This document shows, piece by piece, positions 8,326 to 17,422 of a stretch of DNA of 64,000 nucleotides (position 1 is the stretch's first letter; every line of letters starts with the position of its first letter). The stretch covers positions 558,001-622,000 of the forward strand of contig NZ_CP186540.1 of assembly GCF_049389645.1 (NCBI RefSeq), in the 5' to 3' direction. Made by a program: the position numbers and the translations under genes. The notes under the pieces are model-generated. The model saw nothing but the letters and a program-made list of their open reading frames with translations. It was not told the origin of the DNA and searched no databases. The DNA comes from Alkalibacterium sp049389645 (lineage in GTDB: Bacteria; Bacillota; Bacilli; Lactobacillales; Carnobacteriaceae_A).

Positions 8326-11300
8326 TCATTGCAATAGATTATCGTCTATAGTCACTTTAATTCTATCGATATTACTATCACGACTAAAAATAGTTTGGCT
8401 AATTAGAATATCTAAAGTATCCTCATCTTCAAAAATACTTTCTGTACCATCTTTGTAACAAACGATGATTTTCTTTTTACCCTCTAAATAATAGATCACC
8501 GGAACAGCACAGAATGTAAATCCTAATGAATTCTCATCTAGCTGGATCGTTTCTGTATCCATAGCATTACTGTTCCTAGGCAGGGACCAGGCTTTCGTCT
8601 CATTTAAAAACTCAGACTTTGCTAATAACACTGGTTTAAATTGAACACGTCCTTCCTCTACCTTGACTCCTAACTCACCTAGTCGAGAGATAAAGTCTTC
8701 TTTGACCTGTCCAGTCATACCTGGTTGTTGAACACCTGCAAATCCCGGAGTATGTGAATATGCCTCTGTCGGAAATGCTCCGTATTGTTCTGGTGATTTG
8801 TCTAGTCCTATGCCGGCCTTGATAGCTTCATAGTACTCCATAAGGCCCCTAGCTTCTCCGTTCATACCCTTTTGACTATAGATGTCCTGAAAGTTTTCTT
8901 GTGTCGTAAGGACTAGTTTTGATACCATGTGCCAGTAAATAGAGCCTAAACCTTCATACTTATAAAAAGTGCCGGAGCGTCCTGTAAATGCATGATGGTT
9001 AAACAAATCAGAGAAGATTTCTTTAACGACTTTAATGTCTAGATCCTTATACTCTTCTGTGGCTTTCAGCGCTTCTTCGATCTCATCACCGTTTCTGAAT
9101 CGACCGTTAAAGTGGTAATTCCCGTTAATATCTTTTTCAATATACCTTGTGCGATTCTGATTCAATTCTTCTTTTAAAATAGTTGATGACATAACTGCTT
9201 CTTCAGGAACCACGTTTTTATCTAGGAATTTAGGCAGTTCACGATTTGGATAGAGCATATAGCTGTTTTGGTCTTCACGATAAATAGAACTATTTTTAAG
9301 CGCCTCTAAAACGGAAATGGTTTCTTTTCCATCCAAAGCCCTTGAACCTAGGACAGCAACCTGACCTTCCAACATCTCATAAAGATTTGATACGCTACAG
9401 CTTTCCTTATCGAATCGGATAAGATTGTACGAGTGGTATAAACCGTCTTCACGTTTATTCTTTTTAATTGAATCTTGTAAATGACTCATTGAAACCTCAA
9501 TAAATTCTTCAAGGGATTCTATAGAAAGTCCCGCTTTATTTCCAGAAAAACCTTTGTCATAAAAGGTATTTCTATAGTTTTCACCAATCTCACCTAAAGC
9601 TTTTACAATCTCAAAACGCGTGTCATCAGACATTTCACTGCCTAGATACTGTTTGCTATCTTTCAATACCGCCGCTGTATCCTTAAACATCTGAAGCACT
9701 TCAACCGAAATCTTGATAGAGTCCTCTTCAATTTCCTTAACAAGTTGACTCATATAGACCTGGAAACGGTGCATATAATTCAGAGTAACCATGGACAATC
9801 CATTCCCGACAAGAGCATTGTTGGCATCATTCCACTCTGGACGTTGTGTATTCATCCAAATACCACCCTCAGGCACATAGTTAGAAAACTTAGCCAGCAG
9901 AGTAACCAAAAGTTTTTCCATTAAGTTAACTTTGTATATTTCGTCCTTGTTGAACACTAGCTTGCCATCTGATCCAACATTTGCGGTTCTGCTCTTGATA
10001 CGATTTTCCTTCTCATCGTCATAAACAATGCTGTCTCTCGGATCGGTGACTAGCGCATCAAAGCCTTTGATTCTATATGGTATATTCGCATAGACAAAAA
10101 TATCTCTATGAAGAAGATCCTTTAATTTTTCAGGATTGTAAGCTTTTGATAATTCCATCAGTCTTAAAAGATAAATTATTTGATGATCTCCCCAATACCC
10201 AATGTTTGACCACGGATCTTCAGGGTCAAGCTTCTCCCAGTCAATGCCATCTTTCGTAATGCGGTAAGGGTTATAACCGTCTGCTGTTGATGCATTTACG
10301 AACTTGGCAATGATACTTTCCGCATACTCAGGATAGGAAATAGACAAAGCTTCCCAGTTTTGAAAAATGTCACGCCAGTTCCCTTCAAACTTAAGCGCTT
10401 TACTACCATCATCTTTGGAAACTTCAATATTAAATTTATTCCACGGACGACTTGGATCACCATGTCGTCGACTGAACGTCAGCGGTAAGTATTCAAATAC
10501 TAAGCGTTCGAAATCCTTGCTGTTAAGTTCTTTTGCCATACTAAGCAGTTCATTATAATTAAATGTTTCAGGCAGTTGGTTCATAAAAATCAGTTGTTTC
10601 TCATAGACTTCTTTATTCCAAGTTTTTACAAAAGTTTTGAAATCTTTTCTGTCTATCTCGTAGCCATCTGCATATATTCCTCCACGCATAATATTATAAA
10701 GGGTGTTTGAGAAATGCCTATAACTGGCCTTTTCATTGGCCGTTTTTTGGAATCCGTCTGCTTCAAAAACACGTTTTTGAAGATTAAAGTCACCCTTTGA
10801 TACATCCGCTTCCACCTTGAGGTTAAGCGCTTCATTTTTCGAAATAAATATTTGCAGTTTTTCAATATCTGAAGCACTCTGATTTAGTTCTGCAACGATA
10901 AACCAGTCTTTGGACTTGCGTGCCTCTAAGGATACAGAATCTGCGACATAATAAGAACCTCTTCTACCTTTAACATCCATTTCAGTTTGAATCTCTTCAT
11001 TTTGGGAGAAAGTTTTGATTTGTTGCTCTGACAAGAGATAGCTAGGATTATCCAGTCCCTTTGACCAGACCGTCGTTGCTTTCAATGATTCACTTGGCTC
11101 AGCTTTGTCTGTTAAAATCGAACTCAGCGTATAGATACCAATCCCCGCTTTTTTCACTAATTCACTTCGTTTATAGCCGTCAGCAAGTGTACTTTTTGTC
11201 GTCTGCAAAAGGGTATTGATTCCGTAAGGTAGGATGTTACGAATACCGTCCAAGACTCTGATTTCTATATCGCTTTCTGCCAAGTTGACCAGCTTAGATT

Positions 11301-11787
11301 CTTTAATAAATCCGAACAAATCACTGTTCTTCCATGTATAAGTATAACTTACCTCCAGGTCATGGTTGATCTCTTCAAACATGATTTTGTTTCCGGTGGT
11401 ATTTTTATAAAGGTTTCTTGTAATCTTATATACATTGCTATTATGCAAAGAGAAAGGTTTCCAAAGAAAATTCTTTTCATCTTTAGTGACGATGAATATT
11501 GTATGTGATCCGGTTGTTTCAATACTATCATGAATTTTATCATCTGTATCATACGGAAACAGTGCTGACTCCGCATTTTTACGTCCACAAGTCAGTCCAC
11601 CGGTGCTTGATATAAACATCCAATGATCAGCATCACTTACTACTGTCATAAAGAATGGATTCATTTGATTGTAGTTTTCAATCTTGAAATAAGTCTCTTC
11701 ATTTACGGTCACCGTTTCCAGCGAAATGTTTTTCGTTACATCCTGCAAAGGTGCATTTCCAAAGTACAAGGTGGATTTATTTTTCAT
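8326..11787 (-). CDS. GH94-family glycoside phosphorylase (beta-oligoglucan type)
   Basis: This very large 1153-residue cytosolic enzyme belongs to the cellobiose-phosphorylase class. These inverting enzymes phosphorolyse beta-glucosides to glucose 1-phosphate. An N-terminal beta-sandwich (to about 300) precedes an (alpha/alpha)6 barrel. The barrel contains PEWNDANNALVGNGLS near residue 650, where GH94 members place the catalytic Asp (W-N-D). YGAFPTEAYSHTPGFAGVQQPGMTGQ near 1000 lines the phosphate pocket. Length exceeds cellobiose phosphorylase (about 800) and agrees better with the 1,2-beta-oligoglucan phosphorylases (about 1100), so that specificity is a reasonable guess. It lies downstream of an aldose-epimerase-like gene and behind a TTAAGCGCTTAA palindrome. 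Confidence 0.75.
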   Translation of the reverse strand: MKNKSTLYFGNAPLQDVTKNISLETVTVNEETYFKIENYNQMNPFFMTVVSDADHWMFISSTGGLTCGRKNAESALFPYDTDDKIHDSIETTGSHTIFIVTKDEKNFLWKPFSLHNSNVYKITRNLYKNTTGNKIMFEEINHDLEVSYTYTWKNSDLFGFIKESKLVNLAESDIEIRVLDGIRNILPYGINTLLQTTKSTLADGYKRSELVKKAGIGIYTLSSILTDKAEPSESLKATTVWSKGLDNPSYLLSEQQIKTFSQNEEIQTEMDVKGRRGSYYVADSVSLEARKSKDWFIVAELNQSASDIEKLQIFISKNEALNLKVEADVSKGDFNLQKRVFEADGFQKTANEKASYRHFSNTLYNIMRGGIYADGYEIDRKDFKTFVKTWNKEVYEKQLIFMNQLPETFNYNELLSMAKELNSKDFERLVFEYLPLTFSRRHGDPSRPWNKFNIEVSKDDGSKALKFEGNWRDIFQNWEALSISYPEYAESIIAKFVNASTADGYNPYRITKDGIDWEKLDPEDPWSNIGYWGDHQIIYLLRLMELSKAYNPEKLKDLLHRDIFVYANIPYRIKGFDALVTDPRDSIVYDDEKENRIKSRTANVGSDGKLVFNKDEIYKVNLMEKLLVTLLAKFSNYVPEGGIWMNTQRPEWNDANNALVGNGLSMVTLNYMHRFQVYMSQLVKEIEEDSIKISVEVLQMFKDTAAVLKDSKQYLGSEMSDDTRFEIVKALGEIGENYRNTFYDKGFSGNKAGLSIESLEEFIEVSMSHLQDSIKKNKREDGLYHSYNLIRFDKESCSVSNLYEMLEGQVAVLGSRALDGKETISVLEALKNSSIYREDQNSYMLYPNRELPKFLDKNVVPEEAVMSSTILKEELNQNRTRYIEKDINGNYHFNGRFRNGDEIEEALKATEEYKDLDIKVVKEIFSDLFNHHAFTGRSGTFYKYEGLGSIYWHMVSKLVLTTQENFQDIYSQKGMNGEARGLMEYYEAIKAGIGLDKSPEQYGAFPTEAYSHTPGFAGVQQPGMTGQVKEDFISRLGELGVKVEEGRVQFKPVLLAKSEFLNETKAWSLPRNSNAMDTETIQLDENSLGFTFCAVPVIYYLEGKKKIIVCYKDGTESIFEDEDTLDILISQTIFSRDSNIDRIKVTIDDNLLQ

Positions 11788-11840
11788 TATATATTCCTTT
11801 CTAAATCAATTTTTTTAGGTTATCAAAGTATTACAAAGGG

Positions 11841-11852
11841 TTAAGCGCTTAA
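11841..11852. promoter_or_regulatory. Palindromic operator candidate
   Basis: TTAAGCGCTTAA is a perfect 12-bp palindrome with a central CG step, typical of LacI-family operators. It lies 54 nt upstream of the phosphorylase start, in the 126 nt gap after the epimerase-like gene. No regulator gene is adjacent, so the cognate protein is unknown. Confidence 0.5.
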
Positions 11853-11913
11853 TTTTATAAATACAGGCATTTGCAAAAATAAAAGTTTTGAAGATAATAA
11901 TTATTTCACTCGT

Positions 11914-12786
11914 TCATGACTCAGTGTCTTGATAAAACTCATACACCCGTTTCCATGATTTCGTCTCATCAGCGTTTAATTCTATAGCGATGAACACTTC
12001 CGGACAAACCACATGGGCATGTCCCCATAAGGCAACTTTGGAAGGCTGAAACTCGGATAGTTCTCGAACACCCGCTCCAACTTCACCATGATACACATCC
12101 CAGTTGTAAGAGCCGTTTTCTACTTTCCAGTCAATGGTGGCATAGAAATCACTTTCTGGTGTTGCTGGCCAGGTCAAATGGTCCTGAGACCTGACAATAG
12201 AACCGGCTGTTACGTCGATTTGATTCATTCTTGGCATCGTCATTTGATAATGCTCACCAATAAATTGATTGTTTATCCCAATGAAATTATGCGAATATTC
12301 ATTGGTATGTATGGGATACTGGCCAGTATTTGTCAGCCTATAGCTGATGATCAAGCGATTATCTTCAATCGCTACTTCTTTGAGCAAATGATACCCGTAA
12401 CCACTAGGGCTACTGTTGGCGGTTTCAAAAATTATCGCACTAGCTGCTTCCCTGATTTTGACCTGTGAAGGCTGCACCTCATGAGGTTTAAAAAAGTCAT
12501 AATCGGTTTCCTGATCTTTTTTCAGTAGACCTACACCGATTTTCGGGAATAACTCTCCCACTTCTATTGCTTCAAACCCAATGGGTAAATCAATCCCAAA
12601 TTCGTTACAGAATCCCAGTCCCCCTGTGCCTTTACCCGATTCTAATTGCTCGGGAACGCAATAACTGATGCTTCCATCCAGGGTTATTTGACTGATAAAA
12701 CCGGTCCAATCAAACCTTGATCCATTATATAATTCCCCTGGTTTTTGTATTTCAACTTTCAAACGGTCATTTTCTAAATAAAACAC
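11914..12786 (-). CDS. Aldose 1-epimerase-like (galactose-mutarotase fold) protein
   Basis: The 290-residue protein shows the beta-sandwich pattern of the galactose-mutarotase superfamily: FYLENDRLKVEIQKPG at the start, TNEYSHNFIGINNQFIGEHY where family members carry catalytic His/Glu, and VALWGHAHVVCPEVFIAIEL near the end. It would interconvert sugar anomers or bind a sugar in the cytoplasm. The start is GTG with AGGAGGG upstream. It is transcribed just ahead of the GH94 phosphorylase, which releases or accepts sugars of defined anomeric form, so a joint role in oligoglucan use is likely. Confidence 0.65.
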   Translation of the reverse strand: MFYLENDRLKVEIQKPGELYNGSRFDWTGFISQITLDGSISYCVPEQLESGKGTGGLGFCNEFGIDLPIGFEAIEVGELFPKIGVGLLKKDQETDYDFFKPHEVQPSQVKIREAASAIIFETANSSPSGYGYHLLKEVAIEDNRLIISYRLTNTGQYPIHTNEYSHNFIGINNQFIGEHYQMTMPRMNQIDVTAGSIVRSQDHLTWPATPESDFYATIDWKVENGSYNWDVYHGEVGAGVRELSEFQPSKVALWGHAHVVCPEVFIAIELNADETKSWKRVYEFYQDTES

Positions 12787-13202
12787 CCTTTACCCTCCTA
12801 ATCAATTCTCAGTATAGATTAGCTCTTAAAACCTATCTTTTCTAGTGTCCTTATACTGGACAGTAGAAAGGTGAATAGCAGATTTCATCGCTAATTTCCT
12901 CTTTGCTTCTCATAGTTATTGGAAACGTCTTGTTAATCAACCTGGAATCTTTTTTCGTTTACGTTAGAACTCAGAAGCTAGCTGATAATACATAACGCCT
13001 TCACTTCATAGACTAGCATATTCAGGCCTTCAAATAAAGTGCCCAGTGCGTTATGTTTAAGGAAATATCATTCTATTTGATTTATTTTACAATGAGAATG
13101 TCAAGTCAGCAAATATACAGTCGAGCGACCTGTTCAACGTATACATTCCTTTCGCCCATTCACACAGGATTTATTGGAGATGACCTTGATGTTCTGAAAG
13201 GT
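12787..13202. other. Intergenic region with one imperfect hairpin
   Basis: No gene is supported in this gap. An imperfect 14-bp inverted repeat (about 12836-12871, CTTTTCTAGTGTCC against GGACAGTAGAAAGG, two mismatches) lies between the cryptochrome gene and the epimerase-like gene. It lacks a good T-run, so it may be a weak terminator or an operator. Confidence 0.4.
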
Positions 13203-14624
13203 TTACCCCAGGCCCAATTCTTTTTTTCGCTTCCTCAGAGATTCTTCCTGGTCTACAATAGTCTGCGGCCACTCAACGCATTTTCGCAACTCTTCAGGAT
13301 CATAAACCACGTGCCCTGGCAAACTCTCGGGGAGCTTCAACCAGTGCTTAGCGTAACGTCCTTTCGGATCGTAGCGGATGCCTTGACCCACGACGTTAAA
13401 AGCACGCAGTTCACGCATGTCCGTTCCGACGCCTGCCTGGTATGCCCAGTTCCCGTAATTGCTTGCGGGATCGTAATCAATGAGCTGTTCTTCAAAATAT
13501 CTTGCTCCCCAGAGCCAGTTGACACCAAGATTTTTCGTCAAAAAGCTTGCTACGTTTTGTCTTGCCCGATTACTCATGTAACCTGTGGTATTCAATTCCA
13601 CCATGGCCGCATCAACCAGTGGATAGCCGGTTTCTCCTTTTTTCCAGGCTTCAAAGTGCCTCAAGTCGTCATACCAGATCAATTCCTTTTCCAACAATCC
13701 TCTCTTTAAAAACAAGCGCCCTTGCGTGGCTAGCATGAGCCACTGAAAATACTCACGCCAAAGCAGTTCAAAAAACAACCAGTAGCTGGATTCGTTTCTG
13801 CCATGCTCGGCTTCCATCTGCATAATAGTCTGATATACTCTTTTCGGTGATAAACAACCGTTTGCAAGCCAAAAAGAAAGCTTGGAACTGTCATCAAAAG
13901 AAAGCAGTCCGTCACGTGTCTGTTTATAAGTGAAGAGACGCTTCGGATCCTTCACATAGGTACTCAGCCGTTCAAGACCTGCCGTTTCTCCACCCTTCAC
14001 AATACCTACGCTTCCGGGATACATGTCCTTTAACTCTTCAAGAGCCATAGGCATGTTAATCGGTCTCATTTCAGGGTGTTTTCCCGAGGACTCCTGAATC
14101 ACATCCCGTTCTGCTCCGGTGTATGGGTGGTTTTTTTGGGGAACAAGCAGTTTTGTTTCAAGTTTTTTCCTGAATCGTGTAAACGACATGGGGAATGCTG
14201 TCAGTTCGACAGGCAGCTGGTCACGCCTGAACAGCATATGGCCCTCACTCACGTGCCATTTAGTTTCGGGCATCTTTGCCATAACTTTTGACAAGTCCTG
14301 GCGTTCCTCAAACCCAGGATGGTCATGCACAAAAACATGCTCGATACGCTGCTCAATCAGCCAGCTCGACATAACCTCTTCGACGTTCCCGTGCACAATA
14401 GTCAAGCTGATTCCATAGGCATGCAGAGAAGTTGCCAAATCCTCTAGGCTTTCAATCAAAAAGCGTCGTCTGTTTTCTCCCATCCGCTTCATGTTTAAAG
14501 ATCGTTCTTCTAATCGCTCATCCCACACAAATACGGCACGCACTTCTCCACCATTATTAACTGTATTCAAAAACGGCTGATGGTCGTGCAGCCTTAAATC
14601 GTTTCGAAACCAGATGGCATTCAT
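13203..14624 (-). CDS. DASH-family cryptochrome/photolyase
   Basis: This 473-residue flavoprotein belongs to the photolyase/cryptochrome family. The N-terminal alpha/beta domain starts MNAIWFRNDLRLHDHQPF. The FAD-binding helical domain contains YKQTRDGLLSFDDSSKLSFW, GYMSNRARQNVASFL and LIDYDPASNYGNWAYQAGVG. The SNYGNW stretch and the late RYDPKGRYAKHWLKLPE are diagnostic of the DASH group, which repairs cyclobutane dimers in single-stranded or loop DNA using blue light. Length is normal. AGAGGAG lies about 10 nt before the ATG. The gene appears monocistronic. Confidence 0.85.
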   Translation of the reverse strand: MNAIWFRNDLRLHDHQPFLNTVNNGGEVRAVFVWDERLEERSLNMKRMGENRRRFLIESLEDLATSLHAYGISLTIVHGNVEEVMSSWLIEQRIEHVFVHDHPGFEERQDLSKVMAKMPETKWHVSEGHMLFRRDQLPVELTAFPMSFTRFRKKLETKLLVPQKNHPYTGAERDVIQESSGKHPEMRPINMPMALEELKDMYPGSVGIVKGGETAGLERLSTYVKDPKRLFTYKQTRDGLLSFDDSSKLSFWLANGCLSPKRVYQTIMQMEAEHGRNESSYWLFFELLWREYFQWLMLATQGRLFLKRGLLEKELIWYDDLRHFEAWKKGETGYPLVDAAMVELNTTGYMSNRARQNVASFLTKNLGVNWLWGARYFEEQLIDYDPASNYGNWAYQAGVGTDMRELRAFNVVGQGIRYDPKGRYAKHWLKLPESLPGHVVYDPEELRKCVEWPQTIVDQEESLRKRKKELGLG

Positions 14625-14798
14625 CTTTATCTACTCCTCTATCCCGCTGTATATGTTTTTTCCACACTTCTCAGAGAATTTATTCGTACTCTGTCATGTT
14701 ATCAGAGAAGAAAATACTGTGATCACAAGTCTGATAAGTTGTTTTTGCCGTCACTAAGATTCATCTACGAGTAGAGATACACTTTTCATTTATATTGA

Positions 14799-16100
14799 TC
14801 ACTGATAAATAACAAGTCCCGGTTGCGGATCGAGGTCTAAAACCTGTTCAGGAGTCATCAGTGGATCATCGTAGTGAACCCCGGCTTGGTCTGAAAAATG
14901 ATACCATAATTTAAAGCCTTTATACGGTATATTTGTTGTTTCTGCATTTCTATCATGGGTTGTTCTTTTCCCGTCAGGAGAACCCCATCCGGAAGTATTA
15001 TGGACGAGCAGCACTGGATCATAATCACTGGTTATGTCCCCACTCTCACGAATCATCTTTTCGATGAACTGATGGAAGACAAACTGCTTTGTACCCTGAA
15101 TCTCATTGGAAACGATATAGTCACGCATGGATTCTTGAATTCCATTGATTTCTGTGCCAGTTAGATGTCCGACCTCCTGCATCGGTCTATCCGTGCGCCA
15201 CTCTGGGTCGAGTGCCAGATGAACATTGGGATATCTCATGAAGGATACAATTTCATTAATAGCGAATGTTGGAGCATGTTTGCCTATCTGATGATCAATA
15301 TAGACTAGCACGCCACTCTGATAAGCTGCCTCGATATATGACATCACAAGATCATAATCCATCTTGTATATCTCTCCTCCGGGCTGCACCGTTCCATAGA
15401 CAAGGTAGATTGCCGGTATGGCACCTTTGCTATCATCCACGGCATCATAACTGTCAGTGGTCTCATTTAGAAGGGATATAAGATCAGGTATCGGGTGACG
15501 ACCAACGATTCCCATTACTTCTGAATTGGGATGCCCGTAATAAGCCACAACTGTATTATCTTCAAAGAGAGTAGGAGAAGTGAAATACTCATTCATTTCC
15601 TCATCCTCAAAAATCATGGGTGATGAATGCAATTCATTAATGTCGGCGACAGTAAATTCAGACGAAATCCATCCTTCATTATTCTCTGAATTCTGATAAT
15701 TGATTTTAAACCAGGTTGTTTCTTCACTTTCAATTTCTTCGAGAACTTTGACTTCGTTTCCTCTAGCCAGACTTCCAAGCGTCTCGCTCTCTTCGCTACT
15801 GTTCGCTCGGACACTCAACCTGTCAGCACTGATATACACGAAATCTTCTTGGTTCCCAAAAATCGTCGACTCAATTTCGTCTTCGTTAATTTCTTCTTCT
15901 GATTCCTCTGAAATCTCTTCTCCAGCTGTTTCGTCTTGTTCTTCTACTTCACTTTCGTTTTGGTCCTCCTTCTCTACCATTTCCTGTTCCTCAAGATCGC
16001 TGACATCTGCCGTTGATGTCTCCTGCTGACCACATCCTGCTAATCCGATAGTAGAAATTAAAATTAATGCTAATGCGTTTATAGACGTTTTGTTTGTCAT
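14799..16100 (-). CDS. SH3-domain lipoprotein, paralog B
   Basis: This is a close paralog of the lipoprotein at 3177-4388 and is 433 residues long. It has a lipoprotein signal (MTNKTSINALALILISTIG, lipobox LAGC), then a longer and strongly acidic linker (about 60 residues, rich in Glu). The SH3 domain (FVYISADRLSVRANSS to GWISSEF) and the same C-terminal domain with VHLALDPEWRTDRP follow. The C-terminal halves are nearly identical over long stretches, while the linkers differ most. The preferred start is the ATG at 16098-16100, preceded by AGAGAGGGCAGG. An in-frame TTG further upstream would lengthen the signal peptide unnaturally. Confidence 0.75.
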   Translation of the reverse strand: MTNKTSINALALILISTIGLAGCGQQETSTADVSDLEEQEMVEKEDQNESEVEEQDETAGEEISEESEEEINEDEIESTIFGNQEDFVYISADRLSVRANSSEESETLGSLARGNEVKVLEEIESEETTWFKINYQNSENNEGWISSEFTVADINELHSSPMIFEDEEMNEYFTSPTLFEDNTVVAYYGHPNSEVMGIVGRHPIPDLISLLNETTDSYDAVDDSKGAIPAIYLVYGTVQPGGEIYKMDYDLVMSYIEAAYQSGVLVYIDHQIGKHAPTFAINEIVSFMRYPNVHLALDPEWRTDRPMQEVGHLTGTEINGIQESMRDYIVSNEIQGTKQFVFHQFIEKMIRESGDITSDYDPVLLVHNTSGWGSPDGKRTTHDRNAETTNIPYKGFKLWYHFSDQAGVHYDDPLMTPEQVLDLDPQPGLVIYQ

Positions 16101-16596
16101 TTTACCTGCCCTCTCTAACAATAAGGATAATGTAATACATTTGATTACTGCTAATATAGACTGTTTCTCTGTTATATCTTAAAGCTTTTTATTTTATTCA
16201 AAAAACTCAACATTTTTACAACATTAGTTAAGTATAGCGCAATTTCCCTTATATCATACCAATTTACCGCTCTCATTGCATTACATATATTCGTTTTAAA
16301 TAGATTATACTGGATTGAGTAAATTGTTATCAAACAATGCGCAGTTTTTTGTATGAAAAAATTGTTAGTAAAAGGATAATCTTTCATTGTTTGGTAATAG
16401 TGCGCATTACCTCTTTAAATAACTCGACATAAGGATACCAAAGAATGAACAACTGTAATGATCTATCTTAACAATATTAGTAAATAATACTTTTTTATCA
16501 ATTTTTTTTAGCCATGCCAACACTAATTTAATTGGCAGAGGTAAGCAAAATCTATTCTATTATCATGCTACCTTGAACCCAACACTAATAATATAA
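16101..16596. other. AT-rich intergenic region
   Basis: About 500 bases without a supported gene. A 71-codon frame at 16172-16387 (minus) has no ribosome binding site and no protein-like composition, so I do not call it. CCAACACTAAT occurs twice (about 16517 and 16578) as a short direct repeat. Confidence 0.4.
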
Positions 16597-16670
16597 AAGC
16601 CCCTAAAAATAGCATCATACGCTATTTTTAGGGGCTTCAACATTATTATCAAGTTAACAAAGTGGGTTGA
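16597..16670 (-). repeat. rlmD-3'-end module, copy 2
   Basis: A perfect 17-bp hairpin (16597-16613 and 16621-16637, loop ATCATAC) is followed by a 16 nt spacer and GTTAACA. The loop and inner stem match those of the hairpin after the intact rlmD (39781), while the outer stem differs by compensating changes. On the minus strand the frame aligned to the RlmD end gives PTLLT-stop. The hairpin also serves as a good terminator for the rhomboid gene at 16770. Confidence 0.7.
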
Positions 16671-16769
16671 GATGGTAGCATTGATGCCTTAAGCTTATTT
16701 TTGGACCCGACGTAAACCCGGACCATATCAACTTCAGTCACTTTTAAATAAGTGCGGCTTATCTCGCTG

Positions 16770-17378
16770 TCATTTTGATTTTATATTTTCTTTATTTTTT
16801 ATCCAATATCCAAAAACTAGACCAACTATAATTCCTGTAAGATGAGCGACACCACTATCTAATGATTGAGGAATAATAATTGCAGAAATCACGCTAAAGA
16901 TAACCAGCATAAACACCCACCACTTAGCCTTCGATTTCAATATTACTGTATCAGGACGCATCACTGCAAATGCAGCAACAACTCCCATAACAGCAGCGGA
17001 GGCACCCGCTGCAAGCCCTGTTTGTTCAATAACCAGTCCAATAAGAGGAAATGACAGACTACCAATCAGCCCTGCTATCAAGTAAATCATTACTACTATT
17101 TTTGCGCTTGTAATCTTTTCTACTCTAGTTCCGAAATAGAAAAGTATTCCCATATTTAAAATTATATGAATGAGCACTTCGTGTGAAAAAAATACAGTAA
17201 CTAAAGTCCAAGGTTTTTCTAGTATCAAAGTTATCTCAGGATTCAACAGTAAGTTCGCTCCAAAGTTAGGAAATATGTTTAAAACGATAAATACAATTAA
17301 ATTTATCAATATAATCGCTAATGTCCCTTGTCCATCACGGATGATTCTTTTATACTTCTCCTCCATCTCGTTATTCAT
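16770..17378 (-). CDS. Rhomboid-family intramembrane serine protease
   Basis: This 202-residue polytopic membrane protein has six predicted transmembrane segments. The catalytic serine lies in GASAAVMG (Ser127) and the catalytic histidine in VAHLTG (His179). SHEVLIHIILNM near 65-76 forms the conserved H-x4-H-x3-N helix of the oxyanion region. Rhomboids cut transmembrane helices of partner proteins within the membrane; the substrate is unknown. AGGAGAAAGGAAG precedes the ATG. It lies upstream of the copy-2 hairpin and just after the alpha/beta hydrolase gene on the same strand. Confidence 0.85.
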   Translation of the reverse strand: MNNEMEEKYKRIIRDGQGTLAIILINLIVFIVLNIFPNFGANLLLNPEITLILEKPWTLVTVFFSHEVLIHIILNMGILFYFGTRVEKITSAKIVVMIYLIAGLIGSLSFPLIGLVIEQTGLAAGASAAVMGVVAAFAVMRPDTVILKSKAKWWVFMLVIFSVISAIIIPQSLDSGVAHLTGIIVGLVFGYWIKNKENIKSK

Positions 17379-17422
17379 CTTCCTTTCTCCTCATTTATAA
17401 ATAGTAATTCTTTAATTTTTAT

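Noticed and set aside
13053..13709. 218-codon frame on the plus strand
   Set aside because: It is a shadow of the DASH cryptochrome gene on the other strand and has no family character.
16172..16387. 71-codon minus-strand frame in the gap after lipoprotein B
   Set aside because: No ribosome binding site, AT-driven composition and no recognisable motif.
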